A stretch of 64,000 nt of DNA, taken from contig JAJFIV010000012.1 of assembly GCA_021774625.1 (NCBI GenBank), forward strand, positions 1 to 64,000. Direction: 5' to 3'. Position numbers and translations under genes: made by a program. Below the pieces are notes generated by a model. It ran no database searches, was not told the DNA's origin, and worked only from the letters and a program-made list of their open reading frames with translations. Of the stretch, positions 36,394 to 45,174 are shown piece by piece (position 1 is the stretch's first letter; each line of letters opens with the position of its first letter). This DNA is from Alphaproteobacteria bacterium (GTDB lineage: Bacteria; Pseudomonadota; Alphaproteobacteria; Sphingomonadales; JAKSBY01).

Positions 36394-36973
36394 GTTGGCT
36401 CCAGGTAGTGTAGTTCTAGCTCCATCCCAAGCGAATATCAATTCTAGGTAGAGTGTTAAGCTGGCCAACTCGTCGTTTCATTGACTAAGTCCATTGCTGC
36501 CTTTTCGCAGATAGCGCTCCTGCGCTTGCCATAAGGCTAACGTTAAATCGTTGTCCGCCGTATGGACGCATACCATTTGACCCACAGATTTTGAACGTAG
36601 CCGTTATTTGGAGTCAGTCTTAGGCAAGATGCTAGTAATAGTTTTTGCAATGCAATGAATATCGGATTGGGCTGGTTACGCTGCTGCCTGGAAACCGGGC
36701 AATACTGCCGTTGGAAGTAAACACACTGCATCCCCTCAAACCGCTAAAAACCCCGATTGCAATTTGAGTTTGCTTCGTTCCCCCGCAACCAACGTCAAGA
36801 ATAGTCAATCAGAGCCAATCCCGGTCAATTCTCCTGCTGATGCTTCTTAATTGTTTAAGCGGGGTGTGACGTCATATCGCTGTGCTGTTTTTCGTTTTCA
36901 CAGAAGAGAACTTTTTTAGTGTGAAGGCGTTAAAGGGTATATCATTCTCACGGCAGTTAATGAGGGGGAGCGT
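36394..36973. other. Right junction of the element, 580 bp without a gene
   Basis: Contains the right att core at 36780-36793 and AT-rich flanks. A minus-strand reading with NPIFIAL resembles readings next to the other att copies, which suggests shared flanking sequence but is weak. The leader of the AI-2E transporter gene lies at the right end. Confidence 0.5.
36780..36793. repeat. Right att core of the recombinase element
   Basis: CCCCCGCAACCAAC is identical to the core at 25030-25043 and 305-318. The flanking bases differ, as expected for the opposite end of an element. No complete tRNA gene is present here. Confidence 0.6.
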
Positions 36974-38131
36974 ATGCCATCATATGGCGAGGAAAAGCCA
37001 ACCCGGCCTGCTGGCAAGGGGGATCTGCTGGAAATGGCGAAGTCTGCCTCATCATTCGCGGTGATCGGGCTGTTTATTCTGGCTTGTTTCTATACGCTCT
37101 ATTTAACAGCGGATTTCATGATCCCCGTGGCAATTGCCATTATGCTCAATCTGATCTTATCGCCGATTCCCCGCTTTTTAGGCCGTCACGGGGTCCGTCC
37201 CTCAATCAGCGCCGCCATTGTGGTGATCAGTCTGATGGGGCTTTTTATCGGGGCATTTTATAGTCTGGCCGAGCCGATGGCGGACTGGATTGGACGCATT
37301 CCCGAGATATCGAAAAATCTCGAAAACAAAGCGGCCGTCCTGAAAAAGCCGATCGAAGACGTGCAGAAGGCTTCGGAAAAAGTCGAGAAAATCGCGGACG
37401 TAGAGGACAATAAAAATGCCTCGGCGGAAGTGGTTGTGAAAAAACCGAGCCTGTTGTCCAAGCTCTTCGGCTCGCTCCGCTACTTTGCTGTCCAGATGGC
37501 GCTGATTTTTGTTCTGCTCTATTTTATGCTGGCAGTGGGGGATCTTTTTAAACGAAAACTGATCAAGGTCATGCCGAGCCTGCCGGACAAATTAAAGGCG
37601 GAGCGGATCACCACCGAAATCGAGGTTTCCATTTCCCGCTATCTGTTTACGATTACGCTGATCAATGCCGGGTTGGGCGCCGCCACTGGCCTCGGGCTTT
37701 ATCTGATCGACATGCCCAACCCGCTTTTGTGGGGCATCATGGCCGCCCTTTTGAATTTCGTTCCCTATTTGGGGGCCATTGCGGGGATCGTTATTGTCGG
37801 CATTGTGGCCATGATGACATTCGATAATGTGTCCCATGCCTTATTGGCGCCGGCGATCTATGCAGGGCTCGATATTCTGGAAGCGCAGATCATCACGCCG
37901 GCCATTCTCAGCCAAAGACTGACGCTGAACCCGGTTGTGGTTTTTCTGACTGTTGCATTTTGGGCCTGGTTCTGGGGTGTGCCGGGCGCTTTAATGGCTG
38001 TACCCTTACTGGTCATCCTGAAGATTATCTGTGACCATATCGAAAGCCTGCAAGCCATCGGAGAGTTTCTGGGTGGCGATAAAAAGCACCGGCTTGCCGT
38101 GGCGTCCCAAAAGTGGGATGCGGAAAAATAA
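36974..38131 (+). CDS. AI-2E family (PerM-like) transporter
   Basis: Inner-membrane protein of the AI-2E/PerM family, 385 aa. About eight transmembrane helices are visible: paired helices near residues 28-70 and 75-105, then a charged periplasmic or cytoplasmic insert rich in Lys/Glu (about 120-170), then the C-terminal helices with the family motif NFVPYLGAIAGIVIVGIVA. GAGGGGGAG precedes ATG 36974. It marks the return to ordinary chromosome after the element. Substrate is unknown. Confidence 0.88.
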   Translation: MPSYGEEKPTRPAGKGDLLEMAKSASSFAVIGLFILACFYTLYLTADFMIPVAIAIMLNLILSPIPRFLGRHGVRPSISAAIVVISLMGLFIGAFYSLAEPMADWIGRIPEISKNLENKAAVLKKPIEDVQKASEKVEKIADVEDNKNASAEVVVKKPSLLSKLFGSLRYFAVQMALIFVLLYFMLAVGDLFKRKLIKVMPSLPDKLKAERITTEIEVSISRYLFTITLINAGLGAATGLGLYLIDMPNPLLWGIMAALLNFVPYLGAIAGIVIVGIVAMMTFDNVSHALLAPAIYAGLDILEAQIITPAILSQRLTLNPVVVFLTVAFWAWFWGVPGALMAVPLLVILKIICDHIESLQAIGEFLGGDKKHRLAVASQKWDAEK

Positions 38132-38213
38132 ACAGGCTGCAGAACAATCCATCCTGCGGCCTGCCAAGGTTTTTTGCCAATCAGAAAAGACTCTAGGGGT
38201 CGCGCAATAATCG

Positions 38214-38387
38214 CTAAGCTTTTTTTGGGCCGGCAATCAGCCAAATGATAAAACCCAGAAGCGGCAGAAGCAGGATCAATAGGACCCAGATAACCTTGGA
38301 ACCGGTTGAAGCTCCGCTGCCCAGAATGCTGATAATGGCAAAGATATCCAAAACCAGAACAATTAAACCGCCGATACCTTCTAACAT
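38214..38387 (-). CDS. Small PLDc_N-type membrane protein
   Basis: A 57-aa protein with two hydrophobic helices ending in LLGFIIWLIAGPKK, the pattern of the phospholipase D nuclease N-terminal (PLDc_N) domain family found alone in many stress loci. ATG 38387 is preferred because AGGAG lies upstream; an in-frame ATG at 38426 adds a basic head. Possibly stress induced: a weak EcfG-like element (AACG, 15 bases, ATTCC) lies upstream. Confidence 0.75.
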   Translation of the reverse strand: MLEGIGGLIVLVLDIFAIISILGSGASTGSKVIWVLLILLLPLLGFIIWLIAGPKKA

Positions 38388-38430
38388 GACACACTCCTTT
38401 TTTCGTTGGTGATAACGCATATGCACCCGG

Positions 38431-39798
38431 CTATTCCCGGGGTGCGCCGGGATTCAGTAAATCCTCTTCGTCATCGTTTTTCGCTCGCTCGGTTTCCACC
38501 TTTCTTTCAAAATCCGTGCTTTTGGCGGTATCGCCCGAGGCGTCATCCGACGGGGGCAGCATTTTTGGGCGCGACGCAGTGATCGACTCTTCGATCTTGC
38601 CCGCAGCCCCGCTTTGCAGCCGGATGTTATAAATCGGCTCGGGCATGGCAATATCGGCCTGATCGAAGGTGGTTTTGATCAGGCGGATGGCTTCGCTCCT
38701 TACTTTGGCAAATTCGTGGTTACGCTGGTCCATCCAGCCCGCAATCCAGAGAACAATATTTGAATCGCCCAATTCCTTGACCAGAACCAGGGGTTCCGGG
38801 TCGTCCAGAACCGCATCAATTTTTTTCAGCATCCGCATCGCCAAAACCTGAGCGGTTTTGATATCCGCTTCCGTGTCAATGCCGGCGACAAATTCGAACC
38901 GGCGTTCCGGATGGCTGGAAAAATTGGTGATGACCGCCTTGAACACCTGGGCATTGGGAATGCGGATATGATTTCCGGACGTGGACAACAGCGTGGTCGC
39001 CCGGGAGGTCAGCCGGACCACATAGCCTTCCTCCCGGTCAATCACCACATGATCATTGGGCGCGAAAGGCTGGCGCAGGCTCAACAACACGCTGGCGATG
39101 TAATTTTCGATGGTATCCTTGACCGCAAATCCGACGGCAAGGCCAAGCAGACCGGCGGCGCCGAGGAGGGTGCCGAGAAAGGCGGTCGCACCCAAAAGAT
39201 CAAGCGCCAATAAAATGCCGGCGAACAAAAAGCCTGCGGACACCAGTTGACGGATAAGCTGCTGGATAAACGGATTGGGAGCAATGCGTCGCCAGGGCTG
39301 TTGTCGGGTTGAAATCCAGCGGCCGGCGAGCCAGAAAATCACGATAATAAAAAGGGCAATTGCGATCAGGGGAATCAGTTCAATGGCAGACTGCAGCATA
39401 GCCCGTAATTTTGAATAAGCCAGTTCCAGGCGTTTATCAACGGCGCGAATCTCCTCAATCTCATTCTCGACGGCAATGACGCCTTCGATACGCCGTGCGA
39501 TATCAGCCGCGTCATCCCTGCGTTGCGTTGTGAGTGTGCTGCCGCCGAGACGGACGATGCCGGCGTCGACATCAACCTTGACATCTTCCATGCCCGGAAG
39601 ATTTTGATAGATATCCGTGAGGCGGGTGGCGATGGCCGCATCATTCGACGCATTTTGCTCCGGGCTGATCAGGGCGGCGGGTTCCCCATTCACTGTCTTT
39701 TCTTCCTGCCGCATGGACTGCATGGAAAAAGACGGTGACGGGGCCGCGCCAATCATCAGCATGAGACAGGGGATCAAAATTTTCAACAATTGTGGCAT
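38431..39798 (-). CDS. BON-domain mechanosensitive channel (MscS family)
   Basis: Signal peptide at the N terminus, then a BON domain at about residues 60-115 (DVDAGIVRLGGSTLTTQ). Transmembrane helices follow between about 138 and 230, including the pore helix with GAAGLLGLAVGFAVKDTIEN. The MscS beta and C-terminal domains come next (NDHVVIDREEGYVV; RIPNAQV), with an acidic, charged tail. Would open under membrane tension. 455 aa. Confidence 0.9.
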   Translation of the reverse strand: MPQLLKILIPCLMLMIGAAPSPSFSMQSMRQEEKTVNGEPAALISPEQNASNDAAIATRLTDIYQNLPGMEDVKVDVDAGIVRLGGSTLTTQRRDDAADIARRIEGVIAVENEIEEIRAVDKRLELAYSKLRAMLQSAIELIPLIAIALFIIVIFWLAGRWISTRQQPWRRIAPNPFIQQLIRQLVSAGFLFAGILLALDLLGATAFLGTLLGAAGLLGLAVGFAVKDTIENYIASVLLSLRQPFAPNDHVVIDREEGYVVRLTSRATTLLSTSGNHIRIPNAQVFKAVITNFSSHPERRFEFVAGIDTEADIKTAQVLAMRMLKKIDAVLDDPEPLVLVKELGDSNIVLWIAGWMDQRNHEFAKVRSEAIRLIKTTFDQADIAMPEPIYNIRLQSGAAGKIEESITASRPKMLPPSDDASGDTAKSTDFERKVETERAKNDDEEDLLNPGAPRE

Positions 39799-39853
39799 CC
39801 TCCCCTCAAATGCTTAACAGATTTGAGAAACGCCGAAAAAGAGATTCGGTTGC

Positions 39854-40135
39854 CTATTCAGTATTTTTCTCCAGAATATCGAGCAGGCGCGCAGGAATTG
39901 GTTCTTCCAGAATATCCGTGTTGAGATTTTTCAGAAGGCGGTTCTGCCTCTGATAGGCGCGGACACGGGCAGCCTGTTCAGGATGATCGGCAAGATAGCC
40001 CTCGATCTCCTTTTGGCGGGTGTCGGACAGGCGCCCATCAACATAATCCTGCAAATCCCGATTGTTTAGGTTTTTACGCCAAAATCGCACAATAAACTCA
40101 TTTGGTTTTGTTTCTTGCACAACAAATACTGCCAT
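39854..40135 (-). CDS. Short anti-sigma-like protein
   Basis: Residues 25-93 match the N-terminal domain of the longer anti-sigma-like protein at 52541-53368 (DLQDYVDGRLSDTRQKEIEG against ELWEYIDGGLSRARREQIAA; both then have NPEQ/HPEQAA and QN-RLK). It lacks a membrane anchor and ends EEPIPARLLDILEK. It is preceded by a perfect EcfG-type promoter and faces the HWE kinase gene. A role in binding the EcfG-type sigma factor (45656-46237) or another ECF factor is likely but unproven. Confidence 0.65.
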   Translation of the reverse strand: MAVFVVQETKPNEFIVRFWRKNLNNRDLQDYVDGRLSDTRQKEIEGYLADHPEQAARVRAYQRQNRLLKNLNTDILEEPIPARLLDILEKNTE

Positions 40136-40192
40136 TATTGAATTTGCGAATGTTCAAATTCTCTAACGGCAATAGTTTGTCTTTCTAATTGT

Positions 40193-40217
40193 AACGCTTT
40201 GACCGTACGCTGGTTCC
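40193..40217 (-). promoter_or_regulatory. EcfG-type promoter for the short anti-sigma-like gene
   Basis: On the minus strand GGAAC, 16 bases, CGTT. Lies about 60 bases upstream of the ATG at 40135. Confidence 0.75.
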
Positions 40218-40230
40218 CTATAAAATGCGG

Positions 40231-40255
40231 GGAACTAAGCGGGTACGGGTGTGTT
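40231..40255 (+). promoter_or_regulatory. Near-consensus EcfG-type promoter for the HWE kinase gene
   Basis: GGAAC, 16 bases, TGTT (consensus CGTT). Lies about 37 bases upstream of the kinase start and back to back with the minus-strand promoter at 40193-40217. Confidence 0.55.
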
Positions 40256-40291
40256 TAATTCCTGGTAAGGGGAAAAACGGAAAAAGTGATT

Positions 40292-41662
40292 ATGGATTTG
40301 GATCTGGAGCATAAACCGGAGACCCTGCCGCTCCGCAATCTCGCGAAAACAAGCGAGTGGCGGCGCAATATCATACTGGCCATCCTGACAGCATTGGCCA
40401 GCCTGGTCATTTTTATCATCGACATCATTACGCCGCGGGGGGTTGCGGCGGGCGTGCCCTATGTCGCGGTGATTGTGATCAGCTATTTTATCATCTGGCG
40501 GTACATTCCCTTTTACGTGGCGGCGGCTGCAACCGTTCTGACCATTATCGGGTTTTTTCTCTCGCCGGCGGGTGAGATACTTTGGATTAGCCTGGTGGAC
40601 CGCGCCCTGACTATACTGGTAATCTGGGTGACGGCCCTGATGCTTTACTGGCGGCATTTGCTGGAAGTGGAGCTGCGGCGGAGCGAAGTCAGTTTCCGCG
40701 AAACCTTTGATAAGGCATCCTTCGGTATCGCGCATCTCAGCCGCAACGGGGAATGGCTGAAAGCCAACCGGCATTTTTGCAATATTGTCGGCGTGGAGGA
40801 AGCTGACCTGCAGAAACATTTTTTGAACGAAATCCTGCACCCTGATACGGTTTCGGAAATCAGGCGCGGGTTGAAGGATTTGATCCGCGAAAAGGAACAT
40901 ACAATTTCCGGAGAATATCAGTTTCTGAACGGAGAGGATGAAGCCGTCTGGGTCGATGCGACAATTTTCCTGATCCGCGATGAAGTGACGGGCAGGGCCC
41001 GTTATTTTGTTATTGCCATTGAGGATATTGATGCCCGGAAAAAGCAGGAAGAGCAGATCAGTATCATCATGCAGGAACTCAATCACCGGGTCCGCAACAC
41101 ACTGACCATCGTGCTTTCCATTGCTTCGCAAACTATCCGCCACAGCGATAATCTTGACGCTTTTTCCGACGCCTTTAAAAAGCGCATCCGGGCACTTTCC
41201 GACGCTCATACCCTCCTGACCAGCAGCAACTGGGAACCGGCGGATCTGGGCGTTTTGATTGAAACCGTCCTGGCGCCTTATCGCGACGGGTCTTCCTCCC
41301 GTATCTCGCTGGAGGGCGCGGGCTGTCAGATCATGCCGACGGCCGTTATGGCTTTGACCCTGGTTTTTCATGAACTGGCGTCTAATTCTGTCAAATATGG
41401 CGCACTGTCTGCACCTGAGGGAAATTTATCGGTTCGCTGGGCCGTCGATCCGGAAAAGGAGTTTCTGTCCGTTTCCTGGGAGGAGCGTGGCGGCCCCGCA
41501 GTGAAAGCGTCGGCGCACAAAGGATTCGGGTCTACGCTGATCCCCTTTACGGTCCAGCATCAGTTCAGCGGCACCATAGAAATGCGTTATCGGGAGAAAG
41601 GATTCGAATGCGACATTCAGTTACCCTGGGACCCGGCAACAAAATCACTCAATACAGGCTGA
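40292..41662 (+). CDS. Membrane PAS-domain HWE histidine kinase
   Basis: Four to five N-terminal transmembrane helices (residues about 23-125) precede a PAS domain (about 140-260) and an HWE-type kinase core. The phospho-acceptor is His265 in QELNHRVRNTL; the core also shows HELASNSVKYGAL and the WEE motif that names the family, then GFGSTLI. HWE kinases phosphorylate PhyR in alphaproteobacteria, and phyR is convergent, overlapping this gene by 18 bases. ATG 40292 is preferred to GTG 40286. Very likely a stress sensor of this system. Confidence 0.9.
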   Translation: MDLDLEHKPETLPLRNLAKTSEWRRNIILAILTALASLVIFIIDIITPRGVAAGVPYVAVIVISYFIIWRYIPFYVAAAATVLTIIGFFLSPAGEILWISLVDRALTILVIWVTALMLYWRHLLEVELRRSEVSFRETFDKASFGIAHLSRNGEWLKANRHFCNIVGVEEADLQKHFLNEILHPDTVSEIRRGLKDLIREKEHTISGEYQFLNGEDEAVWVDATIFLIRDEVTGRARYFVIAIEDIDARKKQEEQISIIMQELNHRVRNTLTIVLSIASQTIRHSDNLDAFSDAFKKRIRALSDAHTLLTSSNWEPADLGVLIETVLAPYRDGSSSRISLEGAGCQIMPTAVMALTLVFHELASNSVKYGALSAPEGNLSVRWAVDPEKEFLSVSWEERGGPAVKASAHKGFGSTLIPFTVQHQFSGTIEMRYREKGFECDIQLPWDPATKSLNTG

Positions 41663-42439
41663 GTCCAGGGTCAGGGCATGACCGATTGCAAGCTTCAGCA
41701 TTTCCGGGTCGAAAGGTTTCGCTATGACGAAGGCCGGCTCCAGACCGTTGCCGGTCAAGAGGCGTTCCGGATAGCCGGTGACAAAGATCACCGGCACCTC
41801 AATGCTTTTCAACAAGGCCTTGACGGTATCGATGCCGTCATCACCGTCACGCAATTGAATGTCGGCCAGAATTAAAGCGGGCGGATTTTTTCTGGCCAGC
41901 CTAAGCGCCTGATCCTTGGTTGGCGCAATGCCGCAGACCTGATGGCCCGCATCTTCCACGATGGTTGAAATTTCCAGGGCGATGGCGGGCTCATCCTCAA
42001 TAATCAAAATGGGTTGGGGGCGTTCGGCGGCAATTTCCTCTCTGGCTTTTGCCAGAAGGTCACGGACGGACTCGATATCAATCTGTAGAATTTCCGCGGT
42101 GTGTTCATAGGAAAATTCCTCGACTGCAACCAGCAGCAGCGCCTGACGCGCCAGCGGCGGCAGATCGGCCAGCCGGTGGATCAGCCGTTCTTCGGTAAAA
42201 GGCGTCGGTTCGATTTCAGACCCGTGATCACGCATCGTCCGCCACACGTCATGGAAGGCTTTGAAGAGTTGAAGCCGCAGCGCGCTCTCGCCATCGGTGC
42301 GCCCACTTTCCTGGAGTATCAGTTCAAGGCTCAGGCGGACATATTCATCCCCTGCCTCCTGCGAACCGGTCAGTGCCCGTGCATACCGGCGCAGATAGGG
42401 CAAGTGCCTGATAAGATTTTTTGACAAACCTGCTTTCAT
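41645..42439 (-). CDS. phyR: PhyR-type response regulator (general stress response)
   Basis: The N-terminal two thirds mimic an ECF sigma factor (HLPYLRRYARALTG; LPPLARQALLLVAVEEF), and the C terminus is a receiver domain with phospho-acceptor Asp193 (ILADIQLRD), Thr (FVTGYP) and Lys (AKPF). In this family phosphorylation lets the sigma-like part capture the anti-sigma factor NepR and free EcfG. ATG 42439 is chosen to begin at the sigma-like domain (MKAGLSKNLIRHL); the open frame extends 53 codons upstream. 264 aa matches known PhyR proteins. No NepR of standard sequence is recognised. Confidence 0.92.
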   Translation of the reverse strand: MKAGLSKNLIRHLPYLRRYARALTGSQEAGDEYVRLSLELILQESGRTDGESALRLQLFKAFHDVWRTMRDHGSEIEPTPFTEERLIHRLADLPPLARQALLLVAVEEFSYEHTAEILQIDIESVRDLLAKAREEIAAERPQPILIIEDEPAIALEISTIVEDAGHQVCGIAPTKDQALRLARKNPPALILADIQLRDGDDGIDTVKALLKSIEVPVIFVTGYPERLLTGNGLEPAFVIAKPFDPEMLKLAIGHALTLDSACIE

Positions 42440-42590
42440 TTTCTGCTGTCTTATTTCATCTCCGAAGGGAATCCAGTTCGCCCGTCCGGGCGCCAGCCAT
42501 TTTACTCTTAACCATTTCATAGGGAATGCCAAGGTGTTTTTTAAACTTCTGCCCTGTCCTAAGTTTTTATGATCAAAGGGAATTTTATAG

Positions 42591-42615
42591 GGAACCATTT
42601 CGCGGCGGGATCGTT
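42591..42615 (+). promoter_or_regulatory. EcfG-type promoter
   Basis: GGAAC, 16 bases, CGTT: perfect match, pointing toward the DUF1328 gene. A second match follows at 42737-42762, so the gene may have tandem stress promoters. Confidence 0.6.
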
Positions 42616-42736
42616 TTAAGTGGTTTTTCCAAACAGAAATACATATCCGTATAGCAGAAAAAGTCTTGTTTGATCCCTCGGAGGCCGTTCGTCCTTGACC
42701 GGGTTCCTTTAGCTGGATGTTAAATTTTAGCGACCG

Positions 42737-42762
42737 GGAACCTGTTGCAGGGTGTGAGCGTT
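42737..42762 (+). promoter_or_regulatory. EcfG-type promoter for the DUF1328 gene
   Basis: GGAAC, 17 bases, CGTT: perfect match ending 40 bases before the presumed start at 42802. Confidence 0.75.
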
Positions 42763-42801
42763 AACCGGATATCAAACTAACGGACTGACAAGGAGGTTAT
42801 C

Positions 42802-42978
42802 ATACTTGGTTGGGCGCTTTTATTCTTCATTCTGGCCCTTGTGGCTGCGGTTTTAGGGTTTGGCGGACTGGCGGGAACATTTGTCGGTATTGCGCAGATT
42901 CTGTTTGTTATTTTCCTGATCGTTTTCTTGATCAGCCTGGTAATGCATCTCATCCGGGGCCGTTCGCCGAAAATCTAA
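42802..42978 (+). CDS. DUF1328 small membrane protein with apparent ATA start
   Basis: The frame encodes [20 protein letters not shown], a [14 protein letters not shown] segment and a second helix, matching the two-helix DUF1328 (YtjA) family over its full length of 58 residues. AAGGAGG ends five bases before ATA 42802, exactly where family members have ATG. There is no ATG, GTG or TTG in frame nearby. Either ATA is used weakly or the start codon has been lost. Two EcfG-type promoters precede it. Confidence 0.75.
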   Translation: MLGWALLFFILALVAAVLGFGGLAGTFVGIAQILFVIFLIVFLISLVMHLIRGRSPKI

Positions 42979-42998
42979 TATTCCCAAATCTAATATTC
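42971..42998 (+). repeat. Short tandem repeat
   Basis: AAATCTAATATTC occurs twice, separated by CC, at the end of the DUF1328 gene and just before the next start. The first copy contains the DUF1328 stop codon. Confidence 0.6.
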
Positions 42999-43010
42999 AA
43001 TGGGGGCATT

Positions 43011-43448
43011 ATGCTGAATATTATCAAAGGATTTGCCGCGGGCTTTGCCGCGACCCTGGTTCTTTCCGCACTGATGATGGCGAAATCGGCCATGGGTATC
43101 ATGCCGGAACTGAATGTCATCGCGATGCTGACACAAATGGGACACCAGTTAATGGGGCTCGACCAAACGCTCATGACGGGCTGGATCCTTCATTTCCTGA
43201 TCGGCACCGTCATCTGGGTCGGGTTATTTGTTCCGAGCGCTGGTATCCTGCCCGGGTCTGCTTACTGGCGAAAGGGCATTGTTTTTAGGGTAATTGGCTA
43301 GATTCTGATGATGGTCCTGATTATGCCAATGGCAGACGCCGGTATGTTCGGTCTGGAGCTTGGCATCATGGCGCCGATCATGACTCTGATGCTGCATATG
43401 ATTTTCGGGGCTGTTATGGGCGCCGTCTATCAGAAACTCCTAAAATAA
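43011..43448 (+). pseudogene. Small membrane protein gene with in-frame amber codon
   Basis: The frame of 145 codons encodes a four-helix membrane protein (IIKGFAAGFAATLVLSALMM; GWILHFLIGTVIWVGLFV; then PIMTLMLHMIFGAVMGAVYQ). A TAG at 43299-43301 interrupts it after VIG, where a tryptophan (TGG) would fit. The frame is otherwise intact to TAA at 43446-43448. GGGGG precedes ATG 43011. It could be a recent nonsense mutation, amber suppression or a sequencing error. The family resembles uncharacterised alphaproteobacterial membrane proteins. Confidence 0.7.
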
Positions 43449-43471
43449 CATTTCGCGAATTTTGAGGATAC

Positions 43472-45172
43472 ATGATGACGAAAGATACGGTCAGTGACCT
43501 GTTAATCAATATTTTGACTGATGCCGGGGTGACCCATATGTTCGGCATCCCCGGCGATGCCATCAATCACCTGACGGAGGCGATCCGCAATCAGGATAAA
43601 ATCGAATATATCCAGGTCCGGCACGAGGAAGCCGGAGCATTTGCGGCAGGGGCGCAGGCCAAGCTGACCGGCAATCTCGGCGTCTGTATGGGCACGGCCG
43701 GCCCTGGCGCCATTCATCTTTTAAACGGGCTTTATGACGCCAAAATGGATCATGCGCCCGTCCTGGCCATTACCGGCCATGTGCCGCGGAAATATATCGG
43801 CACCGGGTATCATCAGGAGGTCGATCTTTATTCTCTTTTCAAGGATGTGGCGGTTTTCAATCAGGTGGTGATGACGCCTGAGCAATTGCCGCATCTGGTG
43901 GTTCAGGCGTGCCAGGCGGCACTGTCGCATAAGGGCGTGGCCCATCTCAGTATCCCGGTCGATGTTGCCGGTCTTAAATTATCCAAAAACCGGACGAGAT
44001 CCCCCATCGCCAAAGAACATTCCGAGACACTCCCCTGTGAAGGGGACCTGGAAGCCGCGGCGAAACTGTTGAATGGGAGTGAAAAAATAGCCATTCTTGC
44101 CGGTATCGGCTGTCGCGGCGCCGAGCGCGAGCTGGTGTGCCTTGCGGAACAATTGGGGGCGCCTATTATCCGGGCGCTGCGGGGCAAGGAAATCCTTCCG
44201 GATGACCATTCCCTCGCTATTGGCGGTTTGGGTATGCTTGGGGTGGAACCGGCGGTCAAGGCGGTGGAACAATGCGATCTGCTGCTGATGGCAGGGACCG
44301 ATTTTCCCTATGACGATTTTTTCCCGAAGGACACGCCGGCGATCCAGATTGATATAGATCCGACCCGGCTGGGCCGGCGCAACAGTATTGAAATCGGTCT
44401 GAACGGTCATGCCCGGCCAACGTTGGAGGCGTTGACCGCCCGGCTCACGACAAAAGAAAATCGGGATTATCTGAAATCCGCCCAGAAAAATATGTCCGAT
44501 TGGCGCGAAAAACAGGCGGTTATCGAAACCGGCAGCGAAACACCCATCCGGCCGCAGCGGCTTGCCCGCTCCATTGGCGATCTTGCAAGGGACGATGCTA
44601 TTTTTATCTGCGATACCGGCACGGTCACCGCCTGGGCGGCGCGCCATCTTCATATCCGGCAGGGGCAGCGCTTTACCCTTTCTTCAAGCCTCGCCTCCAT
44701 GGCATTTGGTCTTCCCGGCGCCATCGGGGCGCAGCTTGCCTATCCGGACCGGCAGGTGATTGCGCTTTGCGGCGACGGCGGATTTGCCATGCTGATGGCG
44801 GATTTTGTCACCGCCGTGAAATATGAATTGCCGATTACGGTCATAGTTTTCAATAACAGCAAGCTGGGCCTTATCCAGTTTGAGCAGGAGGCCGTCGGGC
44901 TGCCGGATTATCAGACGGCCCTGCACAATCCGGACTTCGCCAAGTTTGCTGAAATCTGCGGCGGGGAAGGGTTCGCGGTTTCAGAGCCGGATCAGTTGGA
45001 TCATGCTATAAAACAGGCATACGATAGCACGAAGCCGTCTATCATCGATGTTAAGATTCATGACAGCGAACTGATCATGCCGCCAAAAATTAAACTGTCA
45101 CAGGCCATGAATTTTGGTATTGCCAAAGTGAAGGAAGTTCTGAGCGGCCATCCGGAAAAGCTAATTCCGTAG
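43472..45172 (+). CDS. Thiamine-diphosphate pyruvate oxidase/dehydrogenase-like enzyme (PoxB-like)
   Basis: A 566-aa enzyme with the three-domain fold of the acetolactate synthase/pyruvate oxidase family. The N-terminal catalytic glutamate is in VRHEEAGAFAAGAQAKL; the central domain binds a nucleotide; the C-terminal domain has the thiamine motif GDGGFAML...NN near residue 434. The family member PoxB oxidises pyruvate to acetate and CO2 with quinone, and its genes are often stress or stationary-phase induced. GAGG precedes ATG 43472. Substrate cannot be fixed from sequence. Confidence 0.85.
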   Translation: MMTKDTVSDLLINILTDAGVTHMFGIPGDAINHLTEAIRNQDKIEYIQVRHEEAGAFAAGAQAKLTGNLGVCMGTAGPGAIHLLNGLYDAKMDHAPVLAITGHVPRKYIGTGYHQEVDLYSLFKDVAVFNQVVMTPEQLPHLVVQACQAALSHKGVAHLSIPVDVAGLKLSKNRTRSPIAKEHSETLPCEGDLEAAAKLLNGSEKIAILAGIGCRGAERELVCLAEQLGAPIIRALRGKEILPDDHSLAIGGLGMLGVEPAVKAVEQCDLLLMAGTDFPYDDFFPKDTPAIQIDIDPTRLGRRNSIEIGLNGHARPTLEALTARLTTKENRDYLKSAQKNMSDWREKQAVIETGSETPIRPQRLARSIGDLARDDAIFICDTGTVTAWAARHLHIRQGQRFTLSSSLASMAFGLPGAIGAQLAYPDRQVIALCGDGGFAMLMADFVTAVKYELPITVIVFNNSKLGLIQFEQEAVGLPDYQTALHNPDFAKFAEICGGEGFAVSEPDQLDHAIKQAYDSTKPSIIDVKIHDSELIMPPKIKLSQAMNFGIAKVKEVLSGHPEKLIP

Positions 45173-45174
45173 TT

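Larger units (their letters stand above)
25030..36793. mobile_element. Integrative element with serine recombinase and defence/nucleotide cargo
   Basis: The 14-bp core CCCCCGCAACCAAC occurs at both ends, with the recombinase gene at the left end reading into it. The interior is less GC-rich than the flanks and holds only accessory genes, broken gene remnants and long AT-rich gaps. The next gene to the right is a chromosomal transporter. Cargo includes XRE regulators, a HEPN-like protein, a TIR-like protein, thyA, a TudS-like gene, tmk, a Nudix-like gene and a GHKL-HEPN fusion. Exact ends are inferred from the core repeat only. Confidence 0.7.
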
